Source of the DNA: Leeuwenhoekiella sp. MAR_2009_132
GTDB lineage: Bacteria; Bacteroidota; Bacteroidia; Flavobacteriales; Flavobacteriaceae
Length of the DNA: 64,000 bases
Assembly: GCF_000687915.1 (NCBI RefSeq)
Contig: NZ_JHZY01000002.1
Span: forward strand, 1,364,001-1,428,000
Direction of reading: 5' to 3'
Below, one piece after another: positions 1 through 9,483 of the stretch; positions within the stretch are counted from its first letter, which is position 1; every line of letters begins with the position of its first letter. Below the pieces are notes generated by a model. That model had not been told where the DNA came from, made no database searches, and worked only from the letters and a program-made list of their open reading frames with translations. A program made the translations under genes and the position numbers.

Positions 1-341
1 GAATTACCTCCAAAGGTTCCGCTCAGAATAATCGAATTACTTATTTCAGGACTATCTCCAGTACTTTTTTCTACACTAATTTTAAATTTTGTGGCAGAAG
101 TTATTTGAGATGTGGGAGCAGAAAAACTTTTAGGCACATTAACATCTGTGAATCTTCCTAAAGAAATATCCTGACCATCTACTGTAATCCAAGCCTGATA
201 TTCTGCGTTTGTTCCTAATCTTTCAAGGCCTGTAAGCGATGTTATAGTGATGTCTGATCGTTGTACTGAATCATCATCACCTGAACATGAAGCTAATAAT
301 GCTGCTGCGGTTAATAGTCCTAGAAATTTAATTTTTTTCAT
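1..341 (-). CDS. Lipoprotein, 3' end beyond the window (partial)
   Basis: The start codon is at 339-341 and the frame stays open to the left edge, so only about 113 N-terminal residues are visible. It begins with a short basic segment, a hydrophobic stretch and a lipobox (LLASC), followed by an acidic SGDDD tail typical of Bacteroidetes lipoproteins. The mature part (TGLERLGTNAEYQAWITVDG, then a GRF turn) resembles the beta-sandwich of RskA-type anti-sigma factors, a fold that flavobacteria also use in secreted lipoproteins without a membrane anchor helix. That resemblance is inferred from pattern only. The function is unknown, and the next gene inside the window (aconitase) has its own terminator between them. 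Confidence 0.7.
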   Translation of the reverse strand, partial: MKKIKFLGLLTAAALLASCSGDDDSVQRSDITITSLTGLERLGTNAEYQAWITVDGQDISLGRFTDVNVPKSFSAPTSQITSATKFKISVEKSTGDSPEISNSIILSGTFGGN

Positions 342-405
342 ATCTATGTTTATGTTTTAAGTTGTTTTTATGGTAACGCAAATAGCGTACAAAAATTTCA
401 ATAAA

Positions 406-437
406 AAAACCAAACCGCCATAAAGCGGTTTGGTTTT
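406..437 (-). terminator. Rho-independent terminator of the aconitase gene
   Basis: A perfect 12-bp stem (407-418 with 425-436, arm AAACCAAACCGC) closes a six-base loop. On the minus strand the stem is followed by a T run (the A run at 403-409 on plus). It lies about 20 bases after the aconitase stop codon. Confidence 0.85.
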
Positions 438-458
438 AATAAATATTTAATAAAATGA

Positions 459-2723
459 TTAAGCGTTTTGCTTTTTAATAAGATTAAGTGCAGAACCCTC
501 ACGATACCAGGCTATTTGAGCATCATTGTACGTGTGGTTTGCAATAATTGTATCTTTGCTTCCATCTGCGTGAGTAACTTCAATAGTTAAAGGCTTGTCT
601 GGTGCAAATGACTCGATATCAACAAAGCTAAATGTATCATCTTCCTGTATTAAATCATAATCACTTTCATTAGCAAATGTTAAACCTAACATACCTTGTT
701 TCTTAAGGTTTGTCTCGTGAATACGAGCAAAAGATTTAACTAATACAGCTGCAACACCTAAGAAGCGGGGCTCCATAGCTGCGTGCTCACGAGAAGAGCC
801 TTCACCGTAGTTGTGATCACCCACAACAATAGTTTTAATCCCTTTTGCCTTATATTCTCTTTGTGTATCAGGTACTCCACCATACTCGTTAGTAAGTTGG
901 TTTTTCACAAAGTTTGTTTTCTTATTATACGCATTAACTGCTCCTATTAAACAGTTATTAGAAATGTTATCTAAATGACCTCTGTAGCGTAACCAAGGGC
1001 CCGCCATAGAAATGTGGTCTGTAGTACATTTACCAAATGCTTTGATAAGTAATTTAACCTCTTTTAATTCAGAATCCTGAATAGGTGTAAAAGGTTCTAA
1101 TAATTGTAAACGCTCGCTATCTTCTGCAACTTTCACACTTACAGAGCTGCCATCTTCAGTAGGCGCAAGATATCCATTTTCATCTACAGCAAATCCTTTT
1201 GGAGGAAGCTCTAAACCTACTGGAATATCTAATTTCACCTGTTCGCCATCTTCATTTAATAGCGTATCATTCATAGGATCAAAATCTAATCTCCCTGAAA
1301 TTGCAATAGCTGCAACCATCTCTGGCGAACCTACAAATGCGTGGGTATTAGGATTTCCGTCAGCACGTTTTGAGAAGTTACGGTTAAATGAATGTACAAT
1401 GGTATTTTTTTCTTCGCCTTTACGATCACTACGATCCCATTGACCAATACAAGGACCACAAGCATTTGTAAATATTGTTGCTCCTAAATTTTCAAAAACC
1501 TGAAGTAAACCATCGCGTTCTGCAGTAAAACGAATTTGCTCAGAACCTGGGTTTATACCAAAATCACTCTTTGGTTTCAGTTTTTTATCTATCGCCTGTT
1601 GTGCAATTGAAGCCGCTCTTGATAAATCTTCGTAAGAAGAGTTTGTACAAGAACCTATAAGTCCCCAATCTACTTTAAGAGGCCAGTCATTTTTCTTTGC
1701 TTTTTCTCCTAACTCACCTACCGGAGTAGCTAAATCTGGAGTAAAAGGACCATTAAGGTGTGGTCTTAATTCTGAAAGATTAATTTCAATTACTTCATCA
1801 AAATATTGTTCAGGATTTGCATAAACTTCATCATCCCCTGTTAAGTATTCTCTTATTTCATTAGCTGCATCAGCAACATCAGCACGATCTGTAGCACGTA
1901 AAAAACGCTCCATAGAATCATCATAGCCAAATGTTGAAGTAGTAGCACCTATCTCTGCACCCATGTTACAAATTGTACCTTTACCTGTTGCAGAAAGGTT
2001 TTTAGCACCTGGGCCAAAATATTCTACAATAGCACCAGTACCACCTTTAACAGTAAGGATACCTGCTACTTTAAGTATAACATCTTTAGAGGCTGTCCAT
2101 CCGTTTAACTCACCGGTTAATTTAACCCCGATAAGTTTTGGGAATTTAAGCTCCCAGGCCATTCCAGCCATTACATCAACAGCATCTGCACCACCTACAC
2201 CTATAGCAACCATACCCAGACCACCGGCATTTACCGTGTGACTATCTGTACCGATCATCATACCTCCGGGGAATGCATAATTTTCTAGAACTACCTGGTG
2301 AATAATACCTGCACCTGGTTTCCAGAAACCTATACCATATTTATTTGAAACAGATTCTAAGAAGTCAAAAACTTCATTACTTGTTTCGTTAGCACGTTTT
2401 AAATCTTTTTTTGCACCTTGTTTAGCCTGTATAAGGTGATCACAATGTACTGTTGTAGGAACTGCTACATTTTTCTTTCCGGCTTGCATAAATTGCAATA
2501 ATGCCATTTGAGCAGTAGCATCCTGGCAAGCGATACGATCTGGAGCAAAATCTACGTAATCTTTACCACGCACAAATGCCTTCTCAGTTTTACCGTCCCA
2601 AAGGTGAGAGTATAATATTTTTTCTGCCAATGTTAAAGGCTTACCGGTAAGTTCACGAGCTGCATCTACGCGCTCCTTTACATTACTGTAAACCGATTTG
2701 ATCATATCAATATCAAATGCCAT
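459..2723 (-). CDS. acn: Aconitate hydratase, mitochondrial type
   Basis: This TCA-cycle enzyme isomerises citrate to isocitrate through cis-aconitate with a [4Fe-4S] cluster in the cytoplasm. The 754 residues match the length of the eukaryotic mitochondrial enzyme rather than the longer AcnA/IRP1 (about 890) or AcnB. The three cluster cysteines are present: Cys359 in SCTNSS, and Cys422 and Cys425 in ACGPC. Their spacing equals that of mitochondrial aconitase. The substrate-binding GTDSHT motif is near residue 159. The C-terminal swivel domain carries [15 protein letters not shown] and [14 protein letters not shown]. It is monocistronic, with its own terminator downstream and 246 bases to the next gene upstream. 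The start is the only plausible methionine before the conserved N-terminus. Confidence 0.96.
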   Translation of the reverse strand: MAFDIDMIKSVYSNVKERVDAARELTGKPLTLAEKILYSHLWDGKTEKAFVRGKDYVDFAPDRIACQDATAQMALLQFMQAGKKNVAVPTTVHCDHLIQAKQGAKKDLKRANETSNEVFDFLESVSNKYGIGFWKPGAGIIHQVVLENYAFPGGMMIGTDSHTVNAGGLGMVAIGVGGADAVDVMAGMAWELKFPKLIGVKLTGELNGWTASKDVILKVAGILTVKGGTGAIVEYFGPGAKNLSATGKGTICNMGAEIGATTSTFGYDDSMERFLRATDRADVADAANEIREYLTGDDEVYANPEQYFDEVIEINLSELRPHLNGPFTPDLATPVGELGEKAKKNDWPLKVDWGLIGSCTNSSYEDLSRAASIAQQAIDKKLKPKSDFGINPGSEQIRFTAERDGLLQVFENLGATIFTNACGPCIGQWDRSDRKGEEKNTIVHSFNRNFSKRADGNPNTHAFVGSPEMVAAIAISGRLDFDPMNDTLLNEDGEQVKLDIPVGLELPPKGFAVDENGYLAPTEDGSSVSVKVAEDSERLQLLEPFTPIQDSELKEVKLLIKAFGKCTTDHISMAGPWLRYRGHLDNISNNCLIGAVNAYNKKTNFVKNQLTNEYGGVPDTQREYKAKGIKTIVVGDHNYGEGSSREHAAMEPRFLGVAAVLVKSFARIHETNLKKQGMLGLTFANESDYDLIQEDDTFSFVDIESFAPDKPLTIEVTHADGSKDTIIANHTYNDAQIAWYREGSALNLIKKQNA

Positions 2724-2969
2724 ATCTAAATTTTAGTTAAATGAATATGTATAAAAATTACGCTTGAAAGCGGAAGGAAAAATACGAAAAAGCCAGCAAA
2801 ATAAGAAGCATTTCAACAGATTAAGCCGCATTGAATAAATATCAGAAATATTTCAATTTTGATAAATATATAACGATATCGTTGATTGATTTTAAGAATT
2901 AGGTAGTTACACGGATGAAGTCTTCAATACCTACCTGATTTCGTCTATTTAGAGTGAATCTATATTATA

Positions 2970-3923
2970 TTACAACAGCGAATTAATGATTGCATTTAAG
3001 GTAACCCCTTCTGCTTCGGCCTTATAATTTTTAATAAGTCTGTGTCCTAAAATGCCCTGTGCCACAGCCTGTACATTTTCGATATCTGGTGAATACTTTC
3101 CTTGCATTGCAGCGTGGGTTTTTGCAGCCAGGATTAAATTTTGAGAAGCACGAGGTCCGGCTCCCCAATCTATATAATCTTTTACAATTTGTGGGGCTGC
3201 ATTAGAATCAGGTCTTGTTTTAGCTACCAGTTTTACAGCGTATTCAATAACATTGTCTGCAACAGGAATACGGCGTAATAAATGCTGATAACCCACAATA
3301 TCCTCTGCAGTAAAAAGCGCATTTATAGAGACTTTATGATCTGCTGTAGTCGCTTTTACGATAGCGACTTCTTCTTCATAAGTAGGATACGCTAAATTTA
3401 TTGCAAACATAAAACGGTCTAATTGCGCTTCGGGTAAGGGGTATGTACCCTCTTGCTCTATCGGGTTTTGAGTTGCCAATACAAAGTAAGGAGCATCCAG
3501 AGCGTATTGCTTACCTGCAACGGTCACCGCTTTTTCTTGCATGGCCTCAAGTAACGCCGCCTGTGTTTTAGGTGGTGTTCTGTTAATCTCATCTGCCAGA
3601 ATAATATTTGAGAAAACAGGACCTTTTAAAAACTTAAAAGTTCGGTTTTCATCAAGTATTTCAGAACCTACAATATCACTAGGCATTAAATCTGGAGTAA
3701 ACTGAATACGTTTAAAATCTAATCCTAGTGCCTGGGCGACCGTATTTACCATTAAGGTCTTTGCCAGTCCCGGAACACCAATTAACAATGCGTGGCCTCC
3801 GGAAAAAATAGAAATTATAATTTGCTCTACAACTTCATCCTGACCTATAATAACTCTACTTATTTCCTTTTTTAAATCTTTAAAACGAACAACAAGCGTA
3901 TCTATCGCCTTTACATCAGACAT
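2970..3923 (-). CDS. MoxR family AAA+ ATPase
   Basis: 317 residues form an AAA_3 ATPase domain with a MoxR-type lid. The Walker A is the family variant GVPGLAKT (about 49-56), the Walker B is IILADEINR (about 107-115), sensor 1 lies in the ATQNP segment, and an arginine finger follows in EAQLDRF. MoxR ATPases act as chaperones for metalloenzyme or surface-protein assembly, often together with DUF58 and von Willebrand factor A proteins. Here none of those partners follow. Instead the gene starts four bases after the stop of a SurA-like isomerase and is probably the last gene of that operon. This suggests, by inference, a role in envelope protein quality control. The lack of a DUF58 gene downstream is the only unusual point. 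Confidence 0.9.
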   Translation of the reverse strand: MSDVKAIDTLVVRFKDLKKEISRVIIGQDEVVEQIIISIFSGGHALLIGVPGLAKTLMVNTVAQALGLDFKRIQFTPDLMPSDIVGSEILDENRTFKFLKGPVFSNIILADEINRTPPKTQAALLEAMQEKAVTVAGKQYALDAPYFVLATQNPIEQEGTYPLPEAQLDRFMFAINLAYPTYEEEVAIVKATTADHKVSINALFTAEDIVGYQHLLRRIPVADNVIEYAVKLVAKTRPDSNAAPQIVKDYIDWGAGPRASQNLILAAKTHAAMQGKYSPDIENVQAVAQGILGHRLIKNYKAEAEGVTLNAIINSLL

Positions 3924-3927
3924 AAAT

Positions 3928-5379
3928 CTATTTTTTTAACCAGTTGCTGCTATAATCGCAGTTTCTGTAGTCTCCGTTTAGTTTAATATAAGTCTCTGCA
4001 ATCTTCTCATTTTGCCATTTTTCAATAGCTTTTATCCGTTTTGCCTGTAAAGCGAAATCTTTAATTTTCACATAATCCAATGCAAAATCTGCCTTGTGTT
4101 CTTCTACGCGGTCTGAAACTGTATAGATCTCATAACGAGTTTTCCCGGTACGTGTAGGATTGTTAAAGGCTATCGAAATCTCACCTTCTTTTAAATTCTG
4201 AACTTTAGGATATAAATCTGGTGGCAGGTTTTTTAATTCAAACATACGATCCTGAGTAACCGGATTAATCATTATACCTCCGTCACTTGCTGTTTCTTTT
4301 TCGTTAGAAAATTCTTTTGCAGCTTCAGCAAAGGTTAATTCACCTGCTTCAATACGTTTTTTAATCTTTTCAATTTTATCTTTTGCAGCAGCTTCTGAAG
4401 CTGAAGTAACTTTAGGAATACGCAGAATATGTCTTAAGTCAATTTTCTGACCTCGTATTTTTTCAACTTTTATAATATGATAACCAAATTCAGTTTCAAA
4501 AGGTTTACTCACTTCACCTTCTTCTAGGCTAAAAGCAACATCTCTAAATTCTTTAACAAACTGCGACTTACGGTCAACATCTTTGATTAAACCACCATCA
4601 CCACGGCTCGACTCATCTTCAGACCATAAAACAGCCTTGGTTGCAAAACTACTTCCGTTTTCAAGAATATCTTTGCGGTAGCCATTGAGCTCATCAATTA
4701 CTTTTTGCTTCTCTTCTTGCGGTACTTCAGGCTCAATCATAATTTTTGAAACCTCTAACTCAATACCAAACTGCGGTAAACCATCACGCTCAAGACCTTT
4801 ATAATAATCACGTATTTCTTCTGGAGTAACTTCTACATCTTCAACAATTTTTTGCTGCATAGCTTTAGCCAATTCCTGATTCTTATTTAAGTCAAAAAGT
4901 TCTTTTTGAAGATCACTCATTTTATCTTTTCGGTAGAACTTTAAAAGGCGTTCTTCTGAACCTCCAAATTGATTTAAGAAATAATCTATCTGTTGCTGAG
5001 TAAATGATCTTACCTGATCTTCAGAAATAGAAACGCTATCTACAACCGCGTGATGCGCATATAACTTATCTTCCATCAGCTTGTCTAGCACTTTACAGTC
5101 TGAAAGACCTTCTGCCTCGACTTTTTGTTGTTTTAAAGATTCTATTGCCTGCTTGATGTCACTGTCTAAAATTACAAACTCCCCTACCACTGCAGCTACC
5201 CCATCTACTTTAAAGGTAGTACCGGTAGTTAAAGATTTAGTTTCTACCTGAGCGGTATCAGCATTTTCTAATTCTTCAATAATTTCCTGTGCACTTAACG
5301 CACTACCAGAAAGTGTGCAAATAAGAAGCAGTATATAAAGGCTAATTGTAGAGTTCAAATTCTTTATTTTTAATTGCAT
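3928..5379 (-). CDS. Periplasmic SurA-like peptidyl-prolyl cis-trans isomerase
   Basis: The 483-residue protein has a signal peptide (about 1-30, ending SALSAQ), a SurA-like helical N-terminal chaperone region (about 55-200) and two parvulin (PpiC) domains at about 205-305 and 310-420. The first keeps the FGYHIIKV ending and a GGLIKDV turn. The second has the DLRHILR start, but its ending is less conserved. It should help outer-membrane and secreted proteins fold in the periplasm. It overlaps the upstream lipoprotein gene by 38 bases, and moxR follows after four bases, so the three are translationally coupled. The start is supported because only it gives a complete signal peptide. Confidence 0.9.
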   Translation of the reverse strand: MQLKIKNLNSTISLYILLLICTLSGSALSAQEIIEELENADTAQVETKSLTTGTTFKVDGVAAVVGEFVILDSDIKQAIESLKQQKVEAEGLSDCKVLDKLMEDKLYAHHAVVDSVSISEDQVRSFTQQQIDYFLNQFGGSEERLLKFYRKDKMSDLQKELFDLNKNQELAKAMQQKIVEDVEVTPEEIRDYYKGLERDGLPQFGIELEVSKIMIEPEVPQEEKQKVIDELNGYRKDILENGSSFATKAVLWSEDESSRGDGGLIKDVDRKSQFVKEFRDVAFSLEEGEVSKPFETEFGYHIIKVEKIRGQKIDLRHILRIPKVTSASEAAAKDKIEKIKKRIEAGELTFAEAAKEFSNEKETASDGGIMINPVTQDRMFELKNLPPDLYPKVQNLKEGEISIAFNNPTRTGKTRYEIYTVSDRVEEHKADFALDYVKIKDFALQAKRIKAIEKWQNEKIAETYIKLNGDYRNCDYSSNWLKK

Positions 5380-6220
5380 CTTTAGTAATATCTTTTTCTA
5401 ATTGTTTAATAAATTCTAATTTCCTTCTATTTAGAAGTATTTGTTTAACCGTAGGCAGAACATATTCTAAAGGCGCATCTGCATTGCGATTAAGCTTGTC
5501 TTTTACAGCGATCAAATATAATCCTAATGAATCACGCAGCTGTAAAAATTCAGTTTTATTTAGTAGGCGGTCACTATTTTCAACCGAAACCGGAGGAATA
5601 ATAGCGATAACTTTATCTCTTCTAATCCACGTAGAATCGTTTAAGTATTGTGCCTTAAATTGTACAGAGATCGAGTCTAAATATTTTTTATCCTCCTTAT
5701 TAAATCGAGTAAATCTCTTTTTAATTTCCTCAATATTATAGTCTGTATCTGCCATTTTAATATAACGCAGCTTCAACAGCTCTTCATTCAGCTTAAAGTT
5801 AGATTTGTTCTCCTTATAAAAACTTTTTGCTTCGGCGTCTGTAATTGTACTATCTAAATTACGTTCTACCAGTGCATCTTTATAAGCCTGTGCATACAAC
5901 TCAGACCGGTACTGATTTACTAAATTATTTAAACGCTCCTGCTCTTCAGCTAAAATATTACGTTGAGCACCGTTCATTAATAATTTTTGAGTTGCCCAGC
6001 GGGTGATAAAACTTGATACGACCAGAGCACTATCTTCTTGTGTCATCTCTGCTGTGACTAAATTTGCAATATCTTCAGTATACAAATAACTATCTCCTAC
6101 ACGTGCTACAGGAATTCCTGCGGGTGCTTTAGATTCTAATAAATCACAAGCAACAAGTACAAATGTACAGGCGATAACAAAGACGACCCTTTTTATTAAG
6201 TGTGACATAATTTTAATCAA
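5342..6220 (-). CDS. PpiD/SurA-like peptidyl-prolyl isomerase lipoprotein
   Basis: 292 residues with a lipobox (LVAC, Cys25), so probably anchored in a membrane facing the periplasm. After the lipid anchor the sequence PVARVGDSYLYTEDI is the usual opening of SurA/PpiD chaperone domains. A long helical region follows, and then a weak parvulin-like segment (about 145-265) in which the usual GG and FGYH signatures are not evident. It may therefore be a chaperone without isomerase activity. It is the first gene of an operon with a SurA-like isomerase and moxR and overlaps the former by 38 bases. A second in-frame methionine four codons on (6208) is an equally good start. The isomerase label is family-based; activity is uncertain. 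Confidence 0.75.
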   Translation of the reverse strand: MIKIMSHLIKRVVFVIACTFVLVACDLLESKAPAGIPVARVGDSYLYTEDIANLVTAEMTQEDSALVVSSFITRWATQKLLMNGAQRNILAEEQERLNNLVNQYRSELYAQAYKDALVERNLDSTITDAEAKSFYKENKSNFKLNEELLKLRYIKMADTDYNIEEIKKRFTRFNKEDKKYLDSISVQFKAQYLNDSTWIRRDKVIAIIPPVSVENSDRLLNKTEFLQLRDSLGLYLIAVKDKLNRNADAPLEYVLPTVKQILLNRRKLEFIKQLEKDITKDAIKNKEFELYN

Positions 6221-6386
6221 AAAAATAAAGATTTAGATTTATAAATGCAGTAACTAAAAATAAACCTTTTAAATTCAATGTTAACTCCTTTAAAATCCTG
6301 CAAAATTAAACATTAAATATTAGATGGTAGAGAACTCTATTTAATCAAATAGTAACTCAAATAAAGAATCATTACTTTTCAAACTT

Positions 6387-6394
6387 TAAATTTG
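6387..6394 (+). promoter_or_regulatory. Candidate -7 box (TAAATTTG) for the SRPBCC gene
   Basis: TAAATTTG fits the Bacteroidetes TAnnTTTG consensus and ends 16 bases before the start codon at 6411. No clear TTG element is found at the usual distance upstream, so this is only a half-match. Confidence 0.35.
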
Positions 6395-6410
6395 CAACAA
6401 AAGAAAGAAA

Positions 6411-6854
6411 ATGAAGTATTCTCATAAAATCATCATTGATTTACCGCTTGATGAAACAATCAAGAAAATGGACAGTCTTGATAATTTGAAGAAATGGCAG
6501 AAGGGTTTAACCGAGGCGCGAGTTACATCAGGAAAATTTGGTGAAAAAGGAACTCAAACTGAATTGAAATATGACTTCGGAAATAGAAAAATGACCCTAA
6601 CTGAGACTATTCTTGAAACCAATATGCCGCATAGCCTAGTTGCAGAATATAAAACAAAAGGTGTTTTAAATATTCAGAATAACACATTTACTTCTACTGA
6701 AGATGGTAAAACTATCTGGAAATCTGATAGCGAGTTTAGATTTGAAGGCTTTGGTATGAAAATGTTAGGACTACTAGTACCGGGAACATTCAAAAAACAA
6801 TCGCTAAAATATATGCGTGACTTTAAAAAGTTTGCCGAATCTAAAAATGTGTAG
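6411..6854 (+). CDS. SRPBCC (START-like) family protein
   Basis: 147 residues with the polyketide-cyclase/START pattern. An opening beta strand (HKIIIDLPLDE) is followed by a helix with the WQKGL segment, a run of strands (ELKYDF, MTLTETILE, SLVAEYKT) and a long C-terminal helix (GTFKKQSLKYMRDFKKF). Such proteins bind hydrophobic ligands in a helix-grip cavity; the ligand cannot be read from the sequence. It has no signal peptide and is expected in the cytoplasm. A 78-residue unknown gene follows 38 bases later on the same strand and may be co-transcribed. The protein is divergent from the isomerase operon upstream. Confidence 0.8.
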   Translation: MKYSHKIIIDLPLDETIKKMDSLDNLKKWQKGLTEARVTSGKFGEKGTQTELKYDFGNRKMTLTETILETNMPHSLVAEYKTKGVLNIQNNTFTSTEDGKTIWKSDSEFRFEGFGMKMLGLLVPGTFKKQSLKYMRDFKKFAESKNV

Positions 6855-6892
6855 ACAACTATTTTGGCACGAGAATTGAAATATCAAATTAA

Positions 6893-7129
6893 ATGGATAG
6901 AAAAATTAAACTAATTTGGGATTTTAGAGGACCAGACTCTCAAAAAATTGCAGAACATCACGTAATACATCTTAATGATTATAGTGCTTCAAGTAATTTA
7001 AAGGAACACACCACAGGTGTTGAAGTATTAAGCAAATCGTACAGTATAGCATATATAATCGTATATAAGTCTGAAATGTTACCTGTAAGAGATTCTTTAA
7101 AACCACACCGCGGTGAATTTGTTGATTAA
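6893..7129 (+). CDS. Small protein of unknown function
   Basis: I do not recognise this 78-residue protein. It starts MDRKIKLIWDFRGPDS, contains a histidine-rich segment AEHHVIHLNDY, and ends with a basic-acidic tail. It has no signal peptide, no transmembrane helix and no cysteine. Alternating strand-helix-strand character suggests a small alpha/beta (possibly ferredoxin-like) domain, which is inference only. It follows the SRPBCC gene closely and precedes the ompH promoter. Normal codon use and an ATG start support a real gene. Confidence 0.6.
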   Translation: MDRKIKLIWDFRGPDSQKIAEHHVIHLNDYSASSNLKEHTTGVEVLSKSYSIAYIIVYKSEMLPVRDSLKPHRGEFVD

Positions 7130-7163
7130 CTAATAAAAAACTTTTTTAGCTCACCCGCTTTTT

Positions 7164-7171
7164 TATCTTTG
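7164..7171 (+). promoter_or_regulatory. Candidate -7 box (TATCTTTG) for ompH
   Basis: TATCTTTG is an exact TAnnTTTG match. It lies 70 bases before the ompH start in an otherwise non-coding gap of 112 bases. The expected TTG element is replaced by a T-rich stretch. Confidence 0.45.
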
Positions 7172-7241
7172 TCCGTAAAATTTTTAAAAAAATCAATTAT
7201 TAATATAACTATTTCCTCATAAGAGGCTCAAAATTAAAAGA

Positions 7242-7751
7242 ATGAAAAAAATATTTATCCCCTTAGCAGCGTTTCTTATTAGTGTAAGTGCTTTTGCTCA
7301 ATCAAAAGTAGGTACTATAGATAGCGACCTTGTAATCGCAAGTTTAAATGAAATCACACAGGTTCAGAAAGATTTAGAAACTTACGGTGCAGATCTTGAC
7401 AAACAGTTTAAAGACCTGGTGTCTAAATATCAAACATCAGTTACTGCATATCAGAATGCTGAAGCTACCGCTACTGAAGAAGATAAAAAAACCAAGCAAG
7501 AAGAGATTGTAAGTATGGAGCAAGATATTCAACGTTTCCGTCAAAACTCTCAAGGTCTTATACAAATAAAACAAAACGAGTTAATGCAACCTTTGTATCA
7601 GAAAGTAGGACAGGCTTTAGATGCTGTTGCTAAAGAACAGCAATACTCGCAGGTATTAACGCTAAATGCAGGAGTTGCTTACTTTGACCCGGCATTAGAT
7701 CTTACAGAGGCTGTTGCAAAAAAATTAGGTGTTACTTTAAAAACAGAGTAA
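7242..7751 (+). CDS. OmpH/Skp family periplasmic chaperone
   Basis: 169 residues with a clear signal peptide (1-20, ending AFAQ) followed by SKVGTIDSDLVI, the usual start of mature OmpH/Skp proteins. The middle (about 40-115) is a charged, glutamine-rich coiled coil that forms the tentacles, and the ends provide the trimerising beta body. Skp-type chaperones hold unfolded outer-membrane proteins in the periplasm. Length and layout are normal for the family. It is monocistronic, with a candidate promoter at 7164 and a strong hairpin terminator 22 bases after the stop. Confidence 0.9.
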   Translation: MKKIFIPLAAFLISVSAFAQSKVGTIDSDLVIASLNEITQVQKDLETYGADLDKQFKDLVSKYQTSVTAYQNAEATATEEDKKTKQEEIVSMEQDIQRFRQNSQGLIQIKQNELMQPLYQKVGQALDAVAKEQQYSQVLTLNAGVAYFDPALDLTEAVAKKLGVTLKTE

Positions 7752-7772
7752 TTATCTCTAAAATAGAAGTAT

Positions 7773-7803
7773 AAAAAAGGGAGCAAATTGCTCCCTTTTT
7801 TTT
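7773..7803. terminator. Bidirectional terminator between ompH and guaB
   Basis: A GGGAGC/GCTCCC stem (7779-7784 with 7790-7795) is flanked by an A run on the left and a T run on the right, so it can stop transcription from ompH (+) and guaB (-). Confidence 0.9.
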
Positions 7804-7828
7804 ATGCTTGATAGCGTACAAAACTTAA

Positions 7829-9301
7829 TTATCTACTGTAGTTAGGAGATTCTTTAGTTATCGTAACATCGTGGGGATGACTTTCATTAATTCCGCTTGC
7901 GGTAATCTTAACAAAACGACCATTTTCTTTAAGTGTTGCAATATCTTTTGCTCCACAGTATCCCATACCGGCTCTTAAGCCACCTATAAACTGGTGAACA
8001 CTCTCGTAAAGTTCACCTTTATAGGGTACGCGACCTACAATACCCTCTGGCACTAATTTTTTAATATCATCTTCTACATCCTGAAAATAACGGTCTTTAG
8101 AACCTGTTTTCATTGCTTCAACAGAACCCATACCGCGATATGTTTTAAACTTACGCCCTTCGTAAATTATGGTTTCTCCCGGAGATTCTTTTGTTCCTGC
8201 AAGTAAAGAGCCTAACATAACACAGTCTGCACCTGCTGCGATTGCTTTAGGTATATCACCTGTATAGCGTATTCCCCCATCTGCAATAACAGGAACACCC
8301 GTTCCTTTTAAAGCAGCTCCCACTTCTAAAACAGCACTAAACTGAGGGAAACCTACACCAGCAACAATACGGGTTGTACAAATAGACCCCGGTCCTATAC
8401 CTACCTTAACCGCGTCTGCTCCTGCTTCGACAAGGTAACGCGCTGCATCTGCGGTTGCAATATTACCTACAACAACATCTAGATTGGGATATTTAGCTTT
8501 TACAAGCTGAAGAACACGCACAACTCCTTGTGTATGACCGTGCGCTGTATCAATAACAATTGCATCGACACCCGCATTTACTAACGCTTCAACACGATCT
8601 ACAGCATCACCTGTTACACCTACAGCGGCGGCAACGCGAAGTCTTCCGAAGGTATCTTTATTAGCAATAGGCTTTTGAGTAAGTTTTGTAATATCTCTAA
8701 AGGTAATTAGCCCTATAAGTTTATTGTCATCTGTTACTACAGGAAGCTTTTCGATCTTCTTTTCCTGAAGAATAACTTCTGCCTCTCCTAAAGAAGTACC
8801 TTCGGCTGTTGTTATAAGATTTTCGCTTGTCATTACCTCAATAATCGCGCGGTCATTATTTTTTTCAAACCGTAAATCTCTGTTGGTAACAATTCCCTTT
8901 AAATGGCCGGCATCATCAGTTATAGGTATACCCCCTATACTATGTTCTGCCATTAAACGCTTTGCATCCTTAACTTTAGCATCAAGACCTAAAGTTACGG
9001 GATCGATAATCATTCCACTTTCAGCACGTTTTACACGACGCACTTTTACCGCTTGTTCTTCAATACTCATATTCTTATGCAAAACGCCAATACCGCCTTC
9101 ACGTGCAATAGCAATAGCCATACGCGATTCGGTAACCGTATCCATCGCTGCAGAAACGATAGGTACATTGAGCGTGATATTTCTAGAAAATTTAGATTGA
9201 ATATTTACTTCTCGAGGAAGTACTTCAGAATATGCGGGAACTAAGAGTACGTCATCATAAGTTAGACCTTCTCCTACTATTTTAGTTTCGTGTGCCGTCA
9301 T
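7829..9301 (-). CDS. guaB: Inosine-5'-monophosphate dehydrogenase
   Basis: This enzyme oxidises IMP to XMP with NAD+, the first committed step of GMP synthesis. The 490-residue length is that of typical bacterial enzymes. A (beta/alpha)8 barrel opens with [17 protein letters not shown] and is interrupted by a tandem CBS pair (about 98-210: IDPVTLG to FRDITKLT). The catalytic Cys308 lies in GSICTTR, and the mobile flap contains YRGMGS. The C-terminal [15 protein letters not shown] segment is also canonical. It shares a terminator with the convergent ompH gene. Upstream, 9303-9349 holds nested inverted repeats around a TAACTTTG box on the minus strand, which may be a control site. Confidence 0.97.
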   Translation of the reverse strand: MTAHETKIVGEGLTYDDVLLVPAYSEVLPREVNIQSKFSRNITLNVPIVSAAMDTVTESRMAIAIAREGGIGVLHKNMSIEEQAVKVRRVKRAESGMIIDPVTLGLDAKVKDAKRLMAEHSIGGIPITDDAGHLKGIVTNRDLRFEKNNDRAIIEVMTSENLITTAEGTSLGEAEVILQEKKIEKLPVVTDDNKLIGLITFRDITKLTQKPIANKDTFGRLRVAAAVGVTGDAVDRVEALVNAGVDAIVIDTAHGHTQGVVRVLQLVKAKYPNLDVVVGNIATADAARYLVEAGADAVKVGIGPGSICTTRIVAGVGFPQFSAVLEVGAALKGTGVPVIADGGIRYTGDIPKAIAAGADCVMLGSLLAGTKESPGETIIYEGRKFKTYRGMGSVEAMKTGSKDRYFQDVEDDIKKLVPEGIVGRVPYKGELYESVHQFIGGLRAGMGYCGAKDIATLKENGRFVKITASGINESHPHDVTITKESPNYSR

Positions 9302-9302
9302 T

Positions 9303-9349
9303 GCAATTAAGATTTAATTGCGTGCAAAGTTACTGTTTAAATCTTAATT
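9303..9349 (-). promoter_or_regulatory. guaB promoter region with nested inverted repeats
   Basis: A CAAAGTTA sequence at 9325-9332 reads TAACTTTG on the minus strand, an exact TAnnTTTG box placed 24 bases before the guaB start. It sits between the two arms of a perfect 13-base inverted repeat (AATTAAGATTTAA at 9305-9317, TTAAATCTTAATT at 9337-9349). The left arm is also part of an 8-base inverted repeat, GCAATTAA-gat-TTAATTGC (9303-9321), which touches the start codon. The sites could bind a repressor or form a leader hairpin; no regulator is identified. Confidence 0.45.
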
Positions 9350-9424
9350 ACAGGATATAAAGTCTTCTTAGTATTAGAATTGAACCTATTTTGATATTAT
9401 AATTTTAAATAAGTCTAAATAAGC

Positions 9425-9455
9425 TTGCTATTTATAAATGTCTCTTATATTTTTG
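9425..9455 (+). promoter_or_regulatory. Flavobacterial-type promoter of the TonB-dependent receptor
   Basis: TTG at 9425-9427 is followed after 20 bases by TATTTTTG (9448-9455), matching the Bacteroidetes TTG/TAnnTTTG pattern with accepted spacing. The start codon is 28 bases downstream. Confidence 0.6.
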
Positions 9456-9483
9456 CGCAAAAAAAAGAAATAATAGAATTGTT

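Noticed and set aside
1963..2241. Plus-strand ORF of 92 codons inside acn
   Set aside because: It is a shadow of the aconitase gene; the minus-strand frame carries all catalytic motifs.
2872..2883. Perfect 12-base palindrome AACGATATCGTT between acn and moxR
   Set aside because: A perfect palindrome of this length is expected more than ten times by chance in 64 kb, and it lacks a second copy or a promoter context.
8883..9244. Two plus-strand ORFs inside guaB
   Set aside because: They run antisense to the CBS and barrel region of guaB, and have no motif or promoter of their own.
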